Of a DNA stretch of 53,786 bases, positions 26,776-34,338 are shown piece after piece. The translations under genes and the position numbers were made by a program. The DNA comes from Planctomycetota bacterium (lineage in GTDB: Bacteria > Planctomycetota > B15-G4): positions 1 to 53,786 of the forward strand of contig JAJDEO010000002.1 of assembly GCA_029259745.1 (NCBI GenBank), written 5' to 3'. How positions within the stretch are numbered: the first letter of the stretch is position 1; each line of letters begins with the position of its first letter. Under the pieces are notes generated by a model. That model searched no databases. It had not been told where the DNA came from and saw only the letters and a list, made by a program, of their open reading frames with translations.

Positions 26776-27296
26776 CGCTCGGCGTCCCGCCCGGCGATCC
26801 GTTGCTCGCACAGGTCGAGCCAGCGGATCTCGGCTTCGGCCTTGAGGATGAGCGCATCGAGCAGCAGCAGCCACGGCAGCTCGGCGTCGGGGTCGGCCTT
26901 GCGCTTGTGGCGCGTGAACTGTTGCAGGCGTTCCATCGTGGCGGCGCGCTGCTGGTGCAGGATGTCGCCCACGTCCGCGCCGTCGGCGCCGATCGCGAGC
27001 AGCACCTTGATCGCCAGCTCGTCGCGCGCCGGGGGATCGTTGACGACGGGCGTGTCGTACCAGTCGTGCAGCGCCGCGCGGCCCTCGTCGGTCAGCCGCC
27101 AGGACTGGCGCGAGCTGCCGTCGATGCCTTCGGGGACGACGAGTCCGTCGCGCTCGAGGCGGTTCAGCGTCGTGTAGACCTGCCCGACGTTGAGCGGCCA
27201 GGCGCCGGCCGTGCTCTCCTCGAAGCGTGATTTGAGGCCGTAGCCGTGCGTCGGCTCGGCCGCGAGGATCGCCAGAAGGCTGTGCTTGATGGTCAT
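26772..27296 (-). CDS. PadR-family transcriptional regulator
   Basis: A 174-residue winged-helix regulator with the PadR N-terminal domain (MTIKHSLLAILAAEP, then HGYGLKSRFE and the recognition/wing region VGQVYTTLNRLERDGLV) and a helical C-terminal dimerisation domain. The ATG at 27296 is chosen because GGAG lies nine bases upstream; the TTG at 27305 lacks such a site. It is the first gene of the operon with the ABC ATPase and permease, an arrangement seen for PadR repressors that control their own export system. A long palindrome directly upstream is its likely operator. Confidence 0.93.
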   Translation of the reverse strand: MTIKHSLLAILAAEPTHGYGLKSRFEESTAGAWPLNVGQVYTTLNRLERDGLVVPEGIDGSSRQSWRLTDEGRAALHDWYDTPVVNDPPARDELAIKVLLAIGADGADVGDILHQQRAATMERLQQFTRHKRKADPDAELPWLLLLDALILKAEAEIRWLDLCEQRIAGRDAER

Positions 27297-27318
27297 CGGT
27301 TGCAACTCCGCGTCGTGT

Positions 27319-27344
27319 GATACGGAGTATGCATACCGGGTATC
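27319..27344. promoter_or_regulatory. Palindromic operator of the PadR-ABC operon
   Basis: A two-tier palindrome: outer arms GATAC (27319-27323) and GTATC (27340-27344) and a perfect inner GTATGCATAC (27327-27336), separated by 3-base non-paired spacers. It begins 23 bases before the padR start codon. The 26-base dyad symmetry and location fit an autorepressor site; binding by PadR is inferred. Confidence 0.7.
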
Positions 27345-27448
27345 TATCTGCCTAGCCCGGACCGCTCACATCCATCGTGGCGAGAGCGTGACAGGGCCTG
27401 TGCCCCTGGCACGGCGGAGCGATCCGGGCTGGATGGCCACGGCGCGTG

Positions 27449-28348
27449 TCAGAGATCGGACATCCCGTCGGGCAGCGTGAACGGCGCGGGCGCCGGGTTG
27501 GCGGCCGCGTCGAGGGCGGCGCGGACGTCGTCGTCGAGCGTGACCGTCGTCGAGCCGATGTCGCGGAACGTGAAGGCCGACGTCATTGCGCGCTCGAACT
27601 CGCGCTCCTCGAAGCTGCCGCGTGTCGTCGAGGTGATCGTGACGCTAGCGAGCTGTCCCTGGGCATCTGTCGCGAGGGCGAGTTGGCCCGTCGCGGTCGT
27701 GTCCGTCCACGCGCGGTTTCCGCGTCGCGGGCCAGCGAACAGCAGTGCGATCTCCGGGGCGAGGGTTGCCGTGTAGTGTTCGGTGCCGTCGTCGTTCGTG
27801 GTGCGGACGACGTCGCTGAGGTGCGCGCCGATGGCGGCGAAGGCGTCGTGCGGCAGGGGCATCGTGGCGAGCGTCTGGAGCGTGCGGTCGCGTGTGCGCG
27901 CGTCACGGTCGCCGCGTCCGCCTTGTTCGCCGCGTCCACCTTGTTCGCCGCGGCCGCCTTGGGCGCCGCGGCCGCCCTGGCGTCGGCCGCCCGCGGGTGC
28001 ATCGCTCGCGCCGGGTGCCGGTGGCGCGAAGGGCGTCCACGTTCCGTCGCCCGTGCTGTGGACGAAGTCCTCGCCGCGGCGCCAGGCTGTGATCGCGCTC
28101 GTCTGCAGCGCGACGGCCGACTCGCGGTCGACGCGTCCGACGACCTCGAGCGGCTCCAGCGCCGCACCGCGCCGTCCGCCACGCGGGCTGTCGTCCCGCA
28201 GCGTCGCCTCGAACGTGTAGGTCTTTGCTCCGGCGAGTGCCGCGCCGAGCGCGGCGACGTCATTCGCGGCGTCCGGCTGTACGACCGGCGTGTCGTCGTT
28301 CTGTAGCGGCAGCGTGATGAGTGCCGCGGCGATGAGAGAGAGGAACAT
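27449..28348 (-). CDS. Secreted protein with GGRGEQ tandem repeats, function unknown
   Basis: A 299-residue protein. The N terminus (FLSLIAAALITLPLQ) is a short signal peptide. The middle (about 118-150) is a Gly/Arg-rich, flexible segment made of six-residue units GGRGAQ, GGRGEQ, GGRGEQ, GGRGDR. The flanking parts have beta-strand character (TYTFEATLRDD, and later GQLALATDAQGQLASVTITSTTRGSFEEREFERA), reminiscent of lipoprotein-carrier or outer-membrane-sorting folds, but no family is assigned. GGAG seven bases upstream supports the ATG. It stands alone. Confidence 0.7.
   Translation of the reverse strand: MFLSLIAAALITLPLQNDDTPVVQPDAANDVAALGAALAGAKTYTFEATLRDDSPRGGRRGAALEPLEVVGRVDRESAVALQTSAITAWRRGEDFVHSTGDGTWTPFAPPAPGASDAPAGGRRQGGRGAQGGRGEQGGRGEQGGRGDRDARTRDRTLQTLATMPLPHDAFAAIGAHLSDVVRTTNDDGTEHYTATLAPEIALLFAGPRRGNRAWTDTTATGQLALATDAQGQLASVTITSTTRGSFEEREFERAMTSAFTFRDIGSTTVTLDDDVRAALDAAANPAPAPFTLPDGMSDL
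27909..27977. repeat. 18-bp in-frame tandem repeats in the GGRGEQ protein gene
   Basis: About four imperfect copies of an 18-base unit (plus-strand form TTGTTCGCCGCGTCCACC) encode the Gly-Gly-Arg-Gly-Glu-Gln units. The unit length is a multiple of three, so copy-number change would keep the frame. Confidence 0.75.
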
Positions 28349-28524
28349 GGCATGGCTCCGTGCGGTCGGTGTGGTGTCAGCATGGACGGTCGCGCGGCGG
28401 CGATGCTGCAGGGTTGGAGCGAACGGGGGCGTCGCTGGCGGGAGAGGTCACCGCTCCGAGGGGCTGGGCAGCGCCGCGACGTCTGTGCGACCATCGCACC
28501 CCGGTTCCCTTGGAGGTGCTTTCC

Positions 28525-28995
28525 ATGTCTGATCTTCCGCTCTACGCGGACGCCGGTGCGCGGGCGCTCGTCATCCTGCACGAACGCCACCTGCGCGAGT
28601 TCCTGGCGACGTGGACGCGCGCCAAGGCTGCCGGCCTCGACCTGCCAGCGACCGACGACCCCTCGTACGCTTCACTCGAGGCCTTGCTGCGCCACGTCAT
28701 GCGTGCCGCTCGCGGCTACATGACCTGGTGCTGCGAGAAGCTCGACCTCCCTGATCCGAAGATCGACGCGACGCCGGGTGACGACGCCATCGAGGCCGCC
28801 GCGTCGCAGTACCTCGAGCACGTCGTCGAACGCTGGCGCACACCGCTGGCCGGAGTGACCGAGCAGCAGACGAACCAGGTCACGTACGCCGCGCGCTGGG
28901 GACCGGACTACTGCGTCGACGCCATGCTCGAGCACGCTGTCATGCACCCGATCCGTCACACGTACCAGCTCGAAGCGCTCATGGCGGCGCGCTGA
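28525..28995 (+). CDS. DinB-superfamily-like protein
   Basis: A 156-residue cytoplasmic, mainly helical protein. The segment LLRHVMRAARGYMTWC (about 52-67) and the C-terminal EHAVMHPIRHTYQLEAL carry His residues in the spacing of DinB/YfiT-type metal sites. GGAGG (28512-28516) eight bases upstream fixes the ATG at 28525. No partner gene is adjacent. The DinB assignment rests on pattern only; the function could be a thiol transferase or a metal-dependent hydrolase. Confidence 0.65.
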   Translation: MSDLPLYADAGARALVILHERHLREFLATWTRAKAAGLDLPATDDPSYASLEALLRHVMRAARGYMTWCCEKLDLPDPKIDATPGDDAIEAAASQYLEHVVERWRTPLAGVTEQQTNQVTYAARWGPDYCVDAMLEHAVMHPIRHTYQLEALMAAR

Positions 28996-29005
28996 ACGCA
29001 CACGA

Positions 29006-29033
29006 CCGGCGCCACCTCGCTGGGTGACGCCGG
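29006..29033. terminator. Candidate bidirectional terminator between convergent genes
   Basis: An 11-bp stem with one mismatch (CCGGCGCCACC at 29006-29016 with GGTGACGCCGG at 29023-29033) and a 6-base loop lies between the convergent DinB-like and aldolase genes. There is no T-tract, so the call rests on stem strength and position. Confidence 0.45.
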
Positions 29034-29064
29034 CCGCGTTGGAGCCCGGGCTGTTCGGTGTCGA

Positions 29065-29955
29065 TCAGGTCTTCGAGGCGTCGTAGATGCTTTGGATCGA
29101 CGTGTCGAGTATGGCGTTGAACTCGGCGTCGCTCTGCTTCGCGCTCAGGCCTTCGGTGAGCGCGCGCGAGAAGCTCGCGACCATGCCGGGGTTGCGGGCG
29201 AGGCGCGCGTTGGCCTCGTCACGCGAGTAGCCACCGGAAAGGGCGACGACACGCAACACCCGGGGATGGTTGATGCACTCGGCATAGAAACCATCTTGCT
29301 CGGGAAGCGTGAGCTTGAGCATGACGTGCTGGTCGGCGCTGAGCTTGTCGAGCTGCTCGAGGATGCGCGCCTTGAGGAGTGCCTCGGCTGCGGCCTTCTC
29401 CGGCGAGTGAATGTCGACTTCGGGCTCGATGATCGGGACGAGTCCTTTGGCGATGATCTGGCGGCCGACCTCGAACTGCTGGTCGACCACGGCGTTGACG
29501 CCGGTGGGGTTGGCGAGCTTGATCACCGAGCGCATCTTCGTGCCGAAGACGCCGGCCGCGACGGCGCGATCGAGCAACGCGTCGAGCTCGGGCATCGGCT
29601 TCATGACTTGCGCGCCGTTCTCTTCGTCGGCCAGGCCCTTGTCGACCTTCAAGAACGGCACGACCTGCTTCTTCTTCCAGAGGTACTCGGCCGAGCCCAT
29701 GCCGTCGACGGTGCGGTCCATCGTCATCTCGAACAGGATCGCGCCGAGGATGCGATCGCCGCCGAACTTCGGCGACGTCACGATGCGCGAGCGCATCTCG
29801 TGGATCTTGTCGAACATCTCTTCGTCGCCGGAGTACTCGCTCTCCGCGACGCCGTAGAGACCGAGCGCCTTGGGAGTGCTGCCGCCGCTCTGGTCGAGGG
29901 CTGCGATGAATCCGTTGTCGGAGCGGATCTTGTCGAGTTGCTGTGAGGAGCTCAT
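29065..29955 (-). CDS. fda: Fructose-bisphosphate aldolase, class I
   Basis: A 296-residue class I (Schiff-base) aldolase of the bacterial Staphylococcus type, EC 4.1.2.13, which cleaves fructose 1,6-bisphosphate to dihydroxyacetone phosphate and glyceraldehyde 3-phosphate. Recognisable blocks are [16 protein letters not shown] (16-31), [45 protein letters not shown] and [10 protein letters not shown]. It begins [16 protein letters not shown]. It lies on the same strand as the sucrose operon, 321 bases further downstream, and would receive fructose once phosphorylated twice. Confidence 0.95.
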   Translation of the reverse strand: MSSSQQLDKIRSDNGFIAALDQSGGSTPKALGLYGVAESEYSGDEEMFDKIHEMRSRIVTSPKFGGDRILGAILFEMTMDRTVDGMGSAEYLWKKKQVVPFLKVDKGLADEENGAQVMKPMPELDALLDRAVAAGVFGTKMRSVIKLANPTGVNAVVDQQFEVGRQIIAKGLVPIIEPEVDIHSPEKAAAEALLKARILEQLDKLSADQHVMLKLTLPEQDGFYAECINHPRVLRVVALSGGYSRDEANARLARNPGMVASFSRALTEGLSAKQSDAEFNAILDTSIQSIYDASKT

Positions 29956-30276
29956 GGCGGTCCAGGGAGGTCGTGCGGCAGCCCGGAGGCGCTGCATGGA
30001 AACGTCGGGGGAAGTCGAGCGCGGTGCTCGCGCGGGACAGGATAAGACGCGAGGACGAGGGCGTCCAACTCCGGGCGACGTGAACGCCGGATGTGAGGCA
30101 CTCCGTCCCGTCTCGGAGGTGCGTGCCGCGTTGACGCGCCGCTCGCACCGATTCTCGGGCCGGACGGCGCTCGGCCGCGCTCGAAGACCCGTCGCCTGCG
30201 CGCTACGCGTCTTGTCGGGGCGACGGTCGCTGTTGGTGCGCGTCTCGCCGCGGCTCCCCACGACGTCCGGCGTCGT
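29956..30276. other. Intergenic region before the aldolase gene
   Basis: No gene. It separates the end of the sugar kinase gene from the aldolase start, so the aldolase very probably has its own promoter here; no clear boxes were recognised on the minus strand. Confidence 0.5.
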
Positions 30277-31167
30277 TCAGGCTTCCTTCAGGCCGTCGTC
30301 TGACCAGTCGTTCATGACCGTCGCATAGAACGCACGGTCGTCGACGGTGGCACCGCGCACCCCAACGATCCGACTTGCGAAGTGCTGGGCTCGTTGCAGG
30401 GTCGTGTGCGCGGGCCAGCGCGAAAGCAGACCGAGCAGCATGACGCTGGCGAAGGCGTCACCTGCACCGACCGTGTCGACGACTTCGCTCACGGCGTGCG
30501 GGACGACGCGTTCGTGGATGTCGCGGGTGACGAAGTCGGCGCCTTCGGCTCCGCGCGTGATCAGGATGCCGTCGAGGTCGAACGCCTCGAGCACTGAGCG
30601 GGGAGACACGTCGGGCTCACCCACGACGACGTCCCACTCGTCCGTGTTGAGCTTGACCCAACGCGCCTCGCGGCAGCGCTCGATGACCGCGTCGCGGCTC
30701 CACCACGGCGTCCGGAGGTTGACGTCGATGAAGCGCGGGGCACGCGTCGCGGCCACGAGCGCATCGAAGGCGGCACGGGAAGGCGCCGAGCGGAGAGCCA
30801 GGCTGCCGTGATAGATCAGCGGCGCGGCAGCGAACGACGGCAGCTGCTGCGCGTCGATGCGGTCGAACGCCCGCGGCTTCACGATGTCGTACTGCGGCTC
30901 GCCGTCCTTGAACGTGACGTCGACGGTGCTCGTCTCCACGTCTCCATCGACCTGCAATCCGACAGCATCGAGACCCCATTTGGCGCAGGCGTTCAGCACG
31001 CGCTCGCCGAGCGCATCGCGTCCGACGCGGGTCACGAGCACGGGCTCGCATCCGAAGGCCTGCAGGTGCCAGGCGACGTTGAACGGCGCGCCGCCGAGGA
31101 CGGCCGAACCGTCGGGGAAGCGGTCGAACAACACCTCGCCGAAGATGATCGGGCGCGCAGGCGTCAT
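30277..31167 (-). CDS. PfkB-family sugar kinase, probable fructokinase
   Basis: A 296-residue ribokinase/PfkB-type kinase. It opens with IIFGEVLFDRFPDGSAVLGGAPFN, read here as the sugar-binding start GEVLFD plus GGAPFNVAWHL, and ends with the catalytic block DTVGAGDAFAS (Asp in GAGDA is the base). The GEVLFD/GGAPFN entry is typical of fructokinases (EC 2.7.1.4). Its ATG overlaps the stop of the sucrose phosphatase gene (ATGA). In this operon it would phosphorylate fructose released from sucrose by the divergent amylosucrase. Other PfkB substrates cannot be excluded. Confidence 0.9.
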   Translation of the reverse strand: MTPARPIIFGEVLFDRFPDGSAVLGGAPFNVAWHLQAFGCEPVLVTRVGRDALGERVLNACAKWGLDAVGLQVDGDVETSTVDVTFKDGEPQYDIVKPRAFDRIDAQQLPSFAAAPLIYHGSLALRSAPSRAAFDALVAATRAPRFIDVNLRTPWWSRDAVIERCREARWVKLNTDEWDVVVGEPDVSPRSVLEAFDLDGILITRGAEGADFVTRDIHERVVPHAVSEVVDTVGAGDAFASVMLLGLLSRWPAHTTLQRAQHFASRIVGVRGATVDDRAFYATVMNDWSDDGLKEA

Positions 31168-32015
31168 CGCGCCCCCTCGATCAGGCCGGCGATCATGAAC
31201 TCGGGACGGAAGTGCGCGACACCCGCGAGGATGCCGGCCGCGTAGTTTCCGTTCATCGGGCCGGGGCCGTCGCGTGCGATGAAGAGCTGCTCTTCGGTGC
31301 CGCGGAGCGCGGCGAGGCGCAGGGCCTCGCGGCGCACGTCGTCGTGAGCGTTGGCGACGAGGACGGCGGGGATGTCGCTCGCGAGCACGTCGAGGTCGTT
31401 TCCGCTGTCGCCGGCGAAGACGACGTTCGAAAGCGGCGTGCCGCGCGTCGCGGCCACGAACTGGATCGCATGCAGCTTCGTGGCGTGGCGTGGAATGACG
31501 TCGATGAGCCCGACGCCAGCGGCCTCGTCGACGCTCCAGACGACGGCGGCCGCAACGCCGGCGGCTTCGAGTCGCGCTGTGATCTGCGCGAGGAGATCGT
31601 CGTGCCGCGCCGTCGATCCGGTGGTGAAGCTGAGCTTGGCGTCCGACTGCCGCGAGGGCGCTTGGAGCACGAGGCCGCGGAGATCGGCGAGATGCGCGTG
31701 AAGGTCGTGCGCCTTGACTCCGCGCCAGTCGAGCGCGAGCTTGGTCGTCCACGCCTCGGACGACCGCCAGCGCTCGCCTTCGCGTTCGAAGATCGCCGTG
31801 CCGACGTCCGTGATCGCGATGTCCGGCCAGGGCAGTGAGAAGCGCCGGATCGCGTGCTCGGTCAGCGCGAGGTGGCGCCCTGTGACGTAGACGAGCGTGA
31901 CGTCCCGGTGACGCGCGAGCTCCGCGATGGCCTGTCGCGCGCCGGGCGACTCGGGCTGCGTTCCGTTCGGGATCAACGTGCGGTCGAGGTCGGTGCAGAG
32001 CAGGAGGGACGTCAT
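31164..32015 (-). CDS. Sucrose-phosphate phosphatase-like HAD hydrolase
   Basis: A 283-residue HAD enzyme of the sucrose-6-phosphate phosphatase (S6PP) family, EC 3.1.3.24. The nucleophile motif reads TDLDRTLIPNG (8-18), motif II is VYVTGRH, and motif IV is FAGDSGNDLDVL. It removes the phosphate from sucrose 6-phosphate, making the pathway irreversible. The ATG overlaps the stop of the synthase gene and its stop overlaps the kinase start, giving a tightly coupled operon. The upstream synthase carries its own C-terminal HAD domain, so this gene is an additional phosphatase. Confidence 0.93.
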   Translation of the reverse strand: MTSLLLCTDLDRTLIPNGTQPESPGARQAIAELARHRDVTLVYVTGRHLALTEHAIRRFSLPWPDIAITDVGTAIFEREGERWRSSEAWTTKLALDWRGVKAHDLHAHLADLRGLVLQAPSRQSDAKLSFTTGSTARHDDLLAQITARLEAAGVAAAVVWSVDEAAGVGLIDVIPRHATKLHAIQFVAATRGTPLSNVVFAGDSGNDLDVLASDIPAVLVANAHDDVRREALRLAALRGTEEQLFIARDGPGPMNGNYAAGILAGVAHFRPEFMIAGLIEGAR

Positions 32016-34192
32016 GCCGTCGGCTCGGGCTCGTCCGCAGGGACGCGACAGGCGCCGAAGAAGTCGAAGTGCTCGAGCGCCTCGAGCACGCCCGATGCCG
32101 AGCGCGTCGACGCGATGTAGACATGCCGATCGCCCGCGATGTGTGCGAGCTCGTGCTCGTGGCGCCCCGCGACGATGGCGCTCAGCGTGTTCCCGCGAAG
32201 CATGTCTTCGTCGGCGCCGGTGGCGCCTACCACGAGGAACTTCTCGAGCGGAATGTCGTGTTGATGCGCGATGTATCGCACGGCGAGACCCTTCGAGGCA
32301 CGTGCGGGAAGGATGTCGAGGTACTGATCGAACGCGAGGCTGGTCGTCATCGTGAGCTCTTCCTGGTGGAGGCGGCTCACGATGTATTCGAGTGGTGGTG
32401 CGACGTCGGGGTCGTAGTAGTAGCTGACCTTGAAGCGACTCTGTTCGGACGCCGGTTGAGGCGTCAGTCCGGGCAGCTCGGCGAGCACGCGACGAGCCAC
32501 GTGCGGCGTCCATTGGTGATCGATGTGTCGCGCCCAGTGCACGTCACCGGTCAGCTCCGGCTGTGAGGCGATCTCGGTCCCGCTGCTCGTGATGAGGATG
32601 TCGGGCGCCGGGATCCCGTGCGCGTGCAGCGCCTTGAGCGCCGAGTCGAGGCGGCGTCCTGTCGCGATGACGAACGCCGTCGATGCGCGCTGCTCGCGGA
32701 GCATGCCGATGAACACCGACAGCGCTTCGGGGTCGCCGAGCAAGCTGTCGTCGAGATCGGTGACGATCGCGCGGTCCTTGTGCAGCGCTGCGCGGCGCGT
32801 GCGCTCGATGCGCTCGAGCACGCCAGTTCGATCGACGACGGGGCGGACCACGTCGAGGTACGCCGTCGCGTGGGCTTGCCACGCGTAGTGCTTGCGAACG
32901 CCTGCCACGCCGGCCTCGACGAGCGCCAGCCGATGCGCGTCGTCTTCGAGGATGCGGAGCAGCTCACGCTGGATCGACTCGACGTCGAGTGGGTCGACCA
33001 GCGCGCCGTGGTGACAGTTGGAGAGGATGTCGCGTGGGCCACCATCCTCTGTCGCCACGACAGGGAGCCCGCTGGCGGCGGCCTCGAGGAGCGTGAGTCC
33101 GAAGGGCTCGGTGAGGGCTGCATTGACGAACACGCCGTTCGTATGCGCGGCGAGCCGGTAGATCGAGGGGACGTCGTCGGCCTCGTGCCGTTTCGGACAG
33201 GCGACCTTGCCGTAGAGGTCGTGCCGATCGATGGCGACGAGCAGCTCCAGGAACACGTCGCGCGCGCCTTCGTCGAGTTCGTCGATGTCGTCGCGCGAGC
33301 CGAGGACGACGACGAGGTTCGCAAGCTCTTGCAGACGCTTCGAGGTGCCATAGGCCTCGATGAGAGCGCCGATGTTCTTGCGTGGGTCGGCGCGCGACAG
33401 GGCGAGGATCTGCGGCTTGTCGGGCTCGTCGAGGAAACGCAAGATCGCCTGGGCGACGCGCGTGTTGGGCTCATCGGCTCCGTCCGGTGGATGAAACAGC
33501 GTGAGGTCGGTGCCGGGCGGGATCACGCGCATCGCGTGGGGCTGGTAGTGGTCGTAAAGCTCGTACTGCTCCTCGATCTCCTGGTGCGTGCTGGTGATCA
33601 CGCGCTCGGCGGCGGCGAGTGTCGTCTCCTCGGCGTCGATGCGTCGCTCCATCGCATACCGCGCGTTGATCTCCGTGCTCGCCACGCCGGTGGCGAGAAG
33701 TCGTCGACGCTTCACACGTCCGAGCGAGTGGCCTGTGTGAACGAGTGGGATCCCGAGCATGTGACCGAGGCGACTGCCGACATACCCGGCGTCGGCGTAG
33801 TGACTGTGGAGGATGTCGGGCAGGCGTTCAGCCTCGCGTAGGAACGCGGCCATGTTGTCGACGAACTCGTCGAGGACGTCCCAGAGTGACTCCTTCGGGA
33901 GGTACTCCGTGCGCGGGCCGGCATCGATGCGCACGATGCGTGTGTTCGGACCGATCGGCTCGACGGGACGGTTGTAGTCGGCGGCGACTTCGGGCGCATC
34001 GATGCGTCTGGTGAACAGGTCGACACGTGCCACGTCGGGCTGACGCCCGAGGACACGCGCGAGTTCGACGACGTACTTCGTCTGCCCGCCTGTGTCGGGA
34101 TCACGCCCGAGTTCGAGGTTTTCACCGCGGATCAGGCCGTGCACGCTGATCAATGCGATCGAGAGACGGGACTCGTCGGTGCGAGGGGACAT
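32012..34192 (-). CDS. Sucrose-phosphate synthase with C-terminal HAD domain
   Basis: A 726-residue two-domain enzyme. The N-terminal 450 residues are a GT-B retaining glycosyltransferase (GT4): SVHGLIRGENLELGRDPDTG followed by GQTKYVVELARVL is the classic sucrose-phosphate synthase entry, HSHYADAG and HTGHSLGR follow, and EPFGLTLLEAA carries the conserved donor-site Glu pair. It makes sucrose 6-phosphate from a nucleotide-glucose and fructose 6-phosphate (EC 2.4.1.14). From about 475 onward is a sucrose-phosphatase-like HAD domain with VTDLDDSLLGD and late GATGADEDML; the catalytic Asp pair is present, with Ser in place of the usual Thr, so it may be active. The start at 34192 begins the conserved region. 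Confidence 0.93.
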   Translation of the reverse strand: MSPRTDESRLSIALISVHGLIRGENLELGRDPDTGGQTKYVVELARVLGRQPDVARVDLFTRRIDAPEVAADYNRPVEPIGPNTRIVRIDAGPRTEYLPKESLWDVLDEFVDNMAAFLREAERLPDILHSHYADAGYVGSRLGHMLGIPLVHTGHSLGRVKRRRLLATGVASTEINARYAMERRIDAEETTLAAAERVITSTHQEIEEQYELYDHYQPHAMRVIPPGTDLTLFHPPDGADEPNTRVAQAILRFLDEPDKPQILALSRADPRKNIGALIEAYGTSKRLQELANLVVVLGSRDDIDELDEGARDVFLELLVAIDRHDLYGKVACPKRHEADDVPSIYRLAAHTNGVFVNAALTEPFGLTLLEAAASGLPVVATEDGGPRDILSNCHHGALVDPLDVESIQRELLRILEDDAHRLALVEAGVAGVRKHYAWQAHATAYLDVVRPVVDRTGVLERIERTRRAALHKDRAIVTDLDDSLLGDPEALSVFIGMLREQRASTAFVIATGRRLDSALKALHAHGIPAPDILITSSGTEIASQPELTGDVHWARHIDHQWTPHVARRVLAELPGLTPQPASEQSRFKVSYYYDPDVAPPLEYIVSRLHQEELTMTTSLAFDQYLDILPARASKGLAVRYIAHQHDIPLEKFLVVGATGADEDMLRGNTLSAIVAGRHEHELAHIAGDRHVYIASTRSASGVLEALEHFDFFGACRVPADEPEPTA

Positions 34193-34226
34193 GTGTGGGG
34201 GGGATGAGCCGGAGCGGAGTGGTCGA

Positions 34227-34255
34227 GAGACGCGCAGTCTAACTGGTAGCGTCTC
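34227..34255. promoter_or_regulatory. Inverted repeat in the divergent sucrose synthase/amylosucrase promoter region
   Basis: A perfect 7-bp inverted repeat (GAGACGC at 34227-34233 and GCGTCTC at 34249-34255) with a 15-base centre lies in the 146-base space between the two divergent start codons. It could be an operator serving both transcripts. No sugar regulator gene is adjacent. Confidence 0.4.
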
Positions 34256-34338
34256 GTCTCGTCGCCCGCTGCGCGTCGCTACGCTCGGCGTCGACGAGTC
34301 CTGCACACCTCCTGCCCACGATCGGATCGCCGCCGAGC

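Noticed and set aside
27909..27977. Tandem 18-bp repeats considered as a CRISPR or regulatory array
   Set aside because: There are no spacers and the units translate to Gly-rich repeats within an intact gene.
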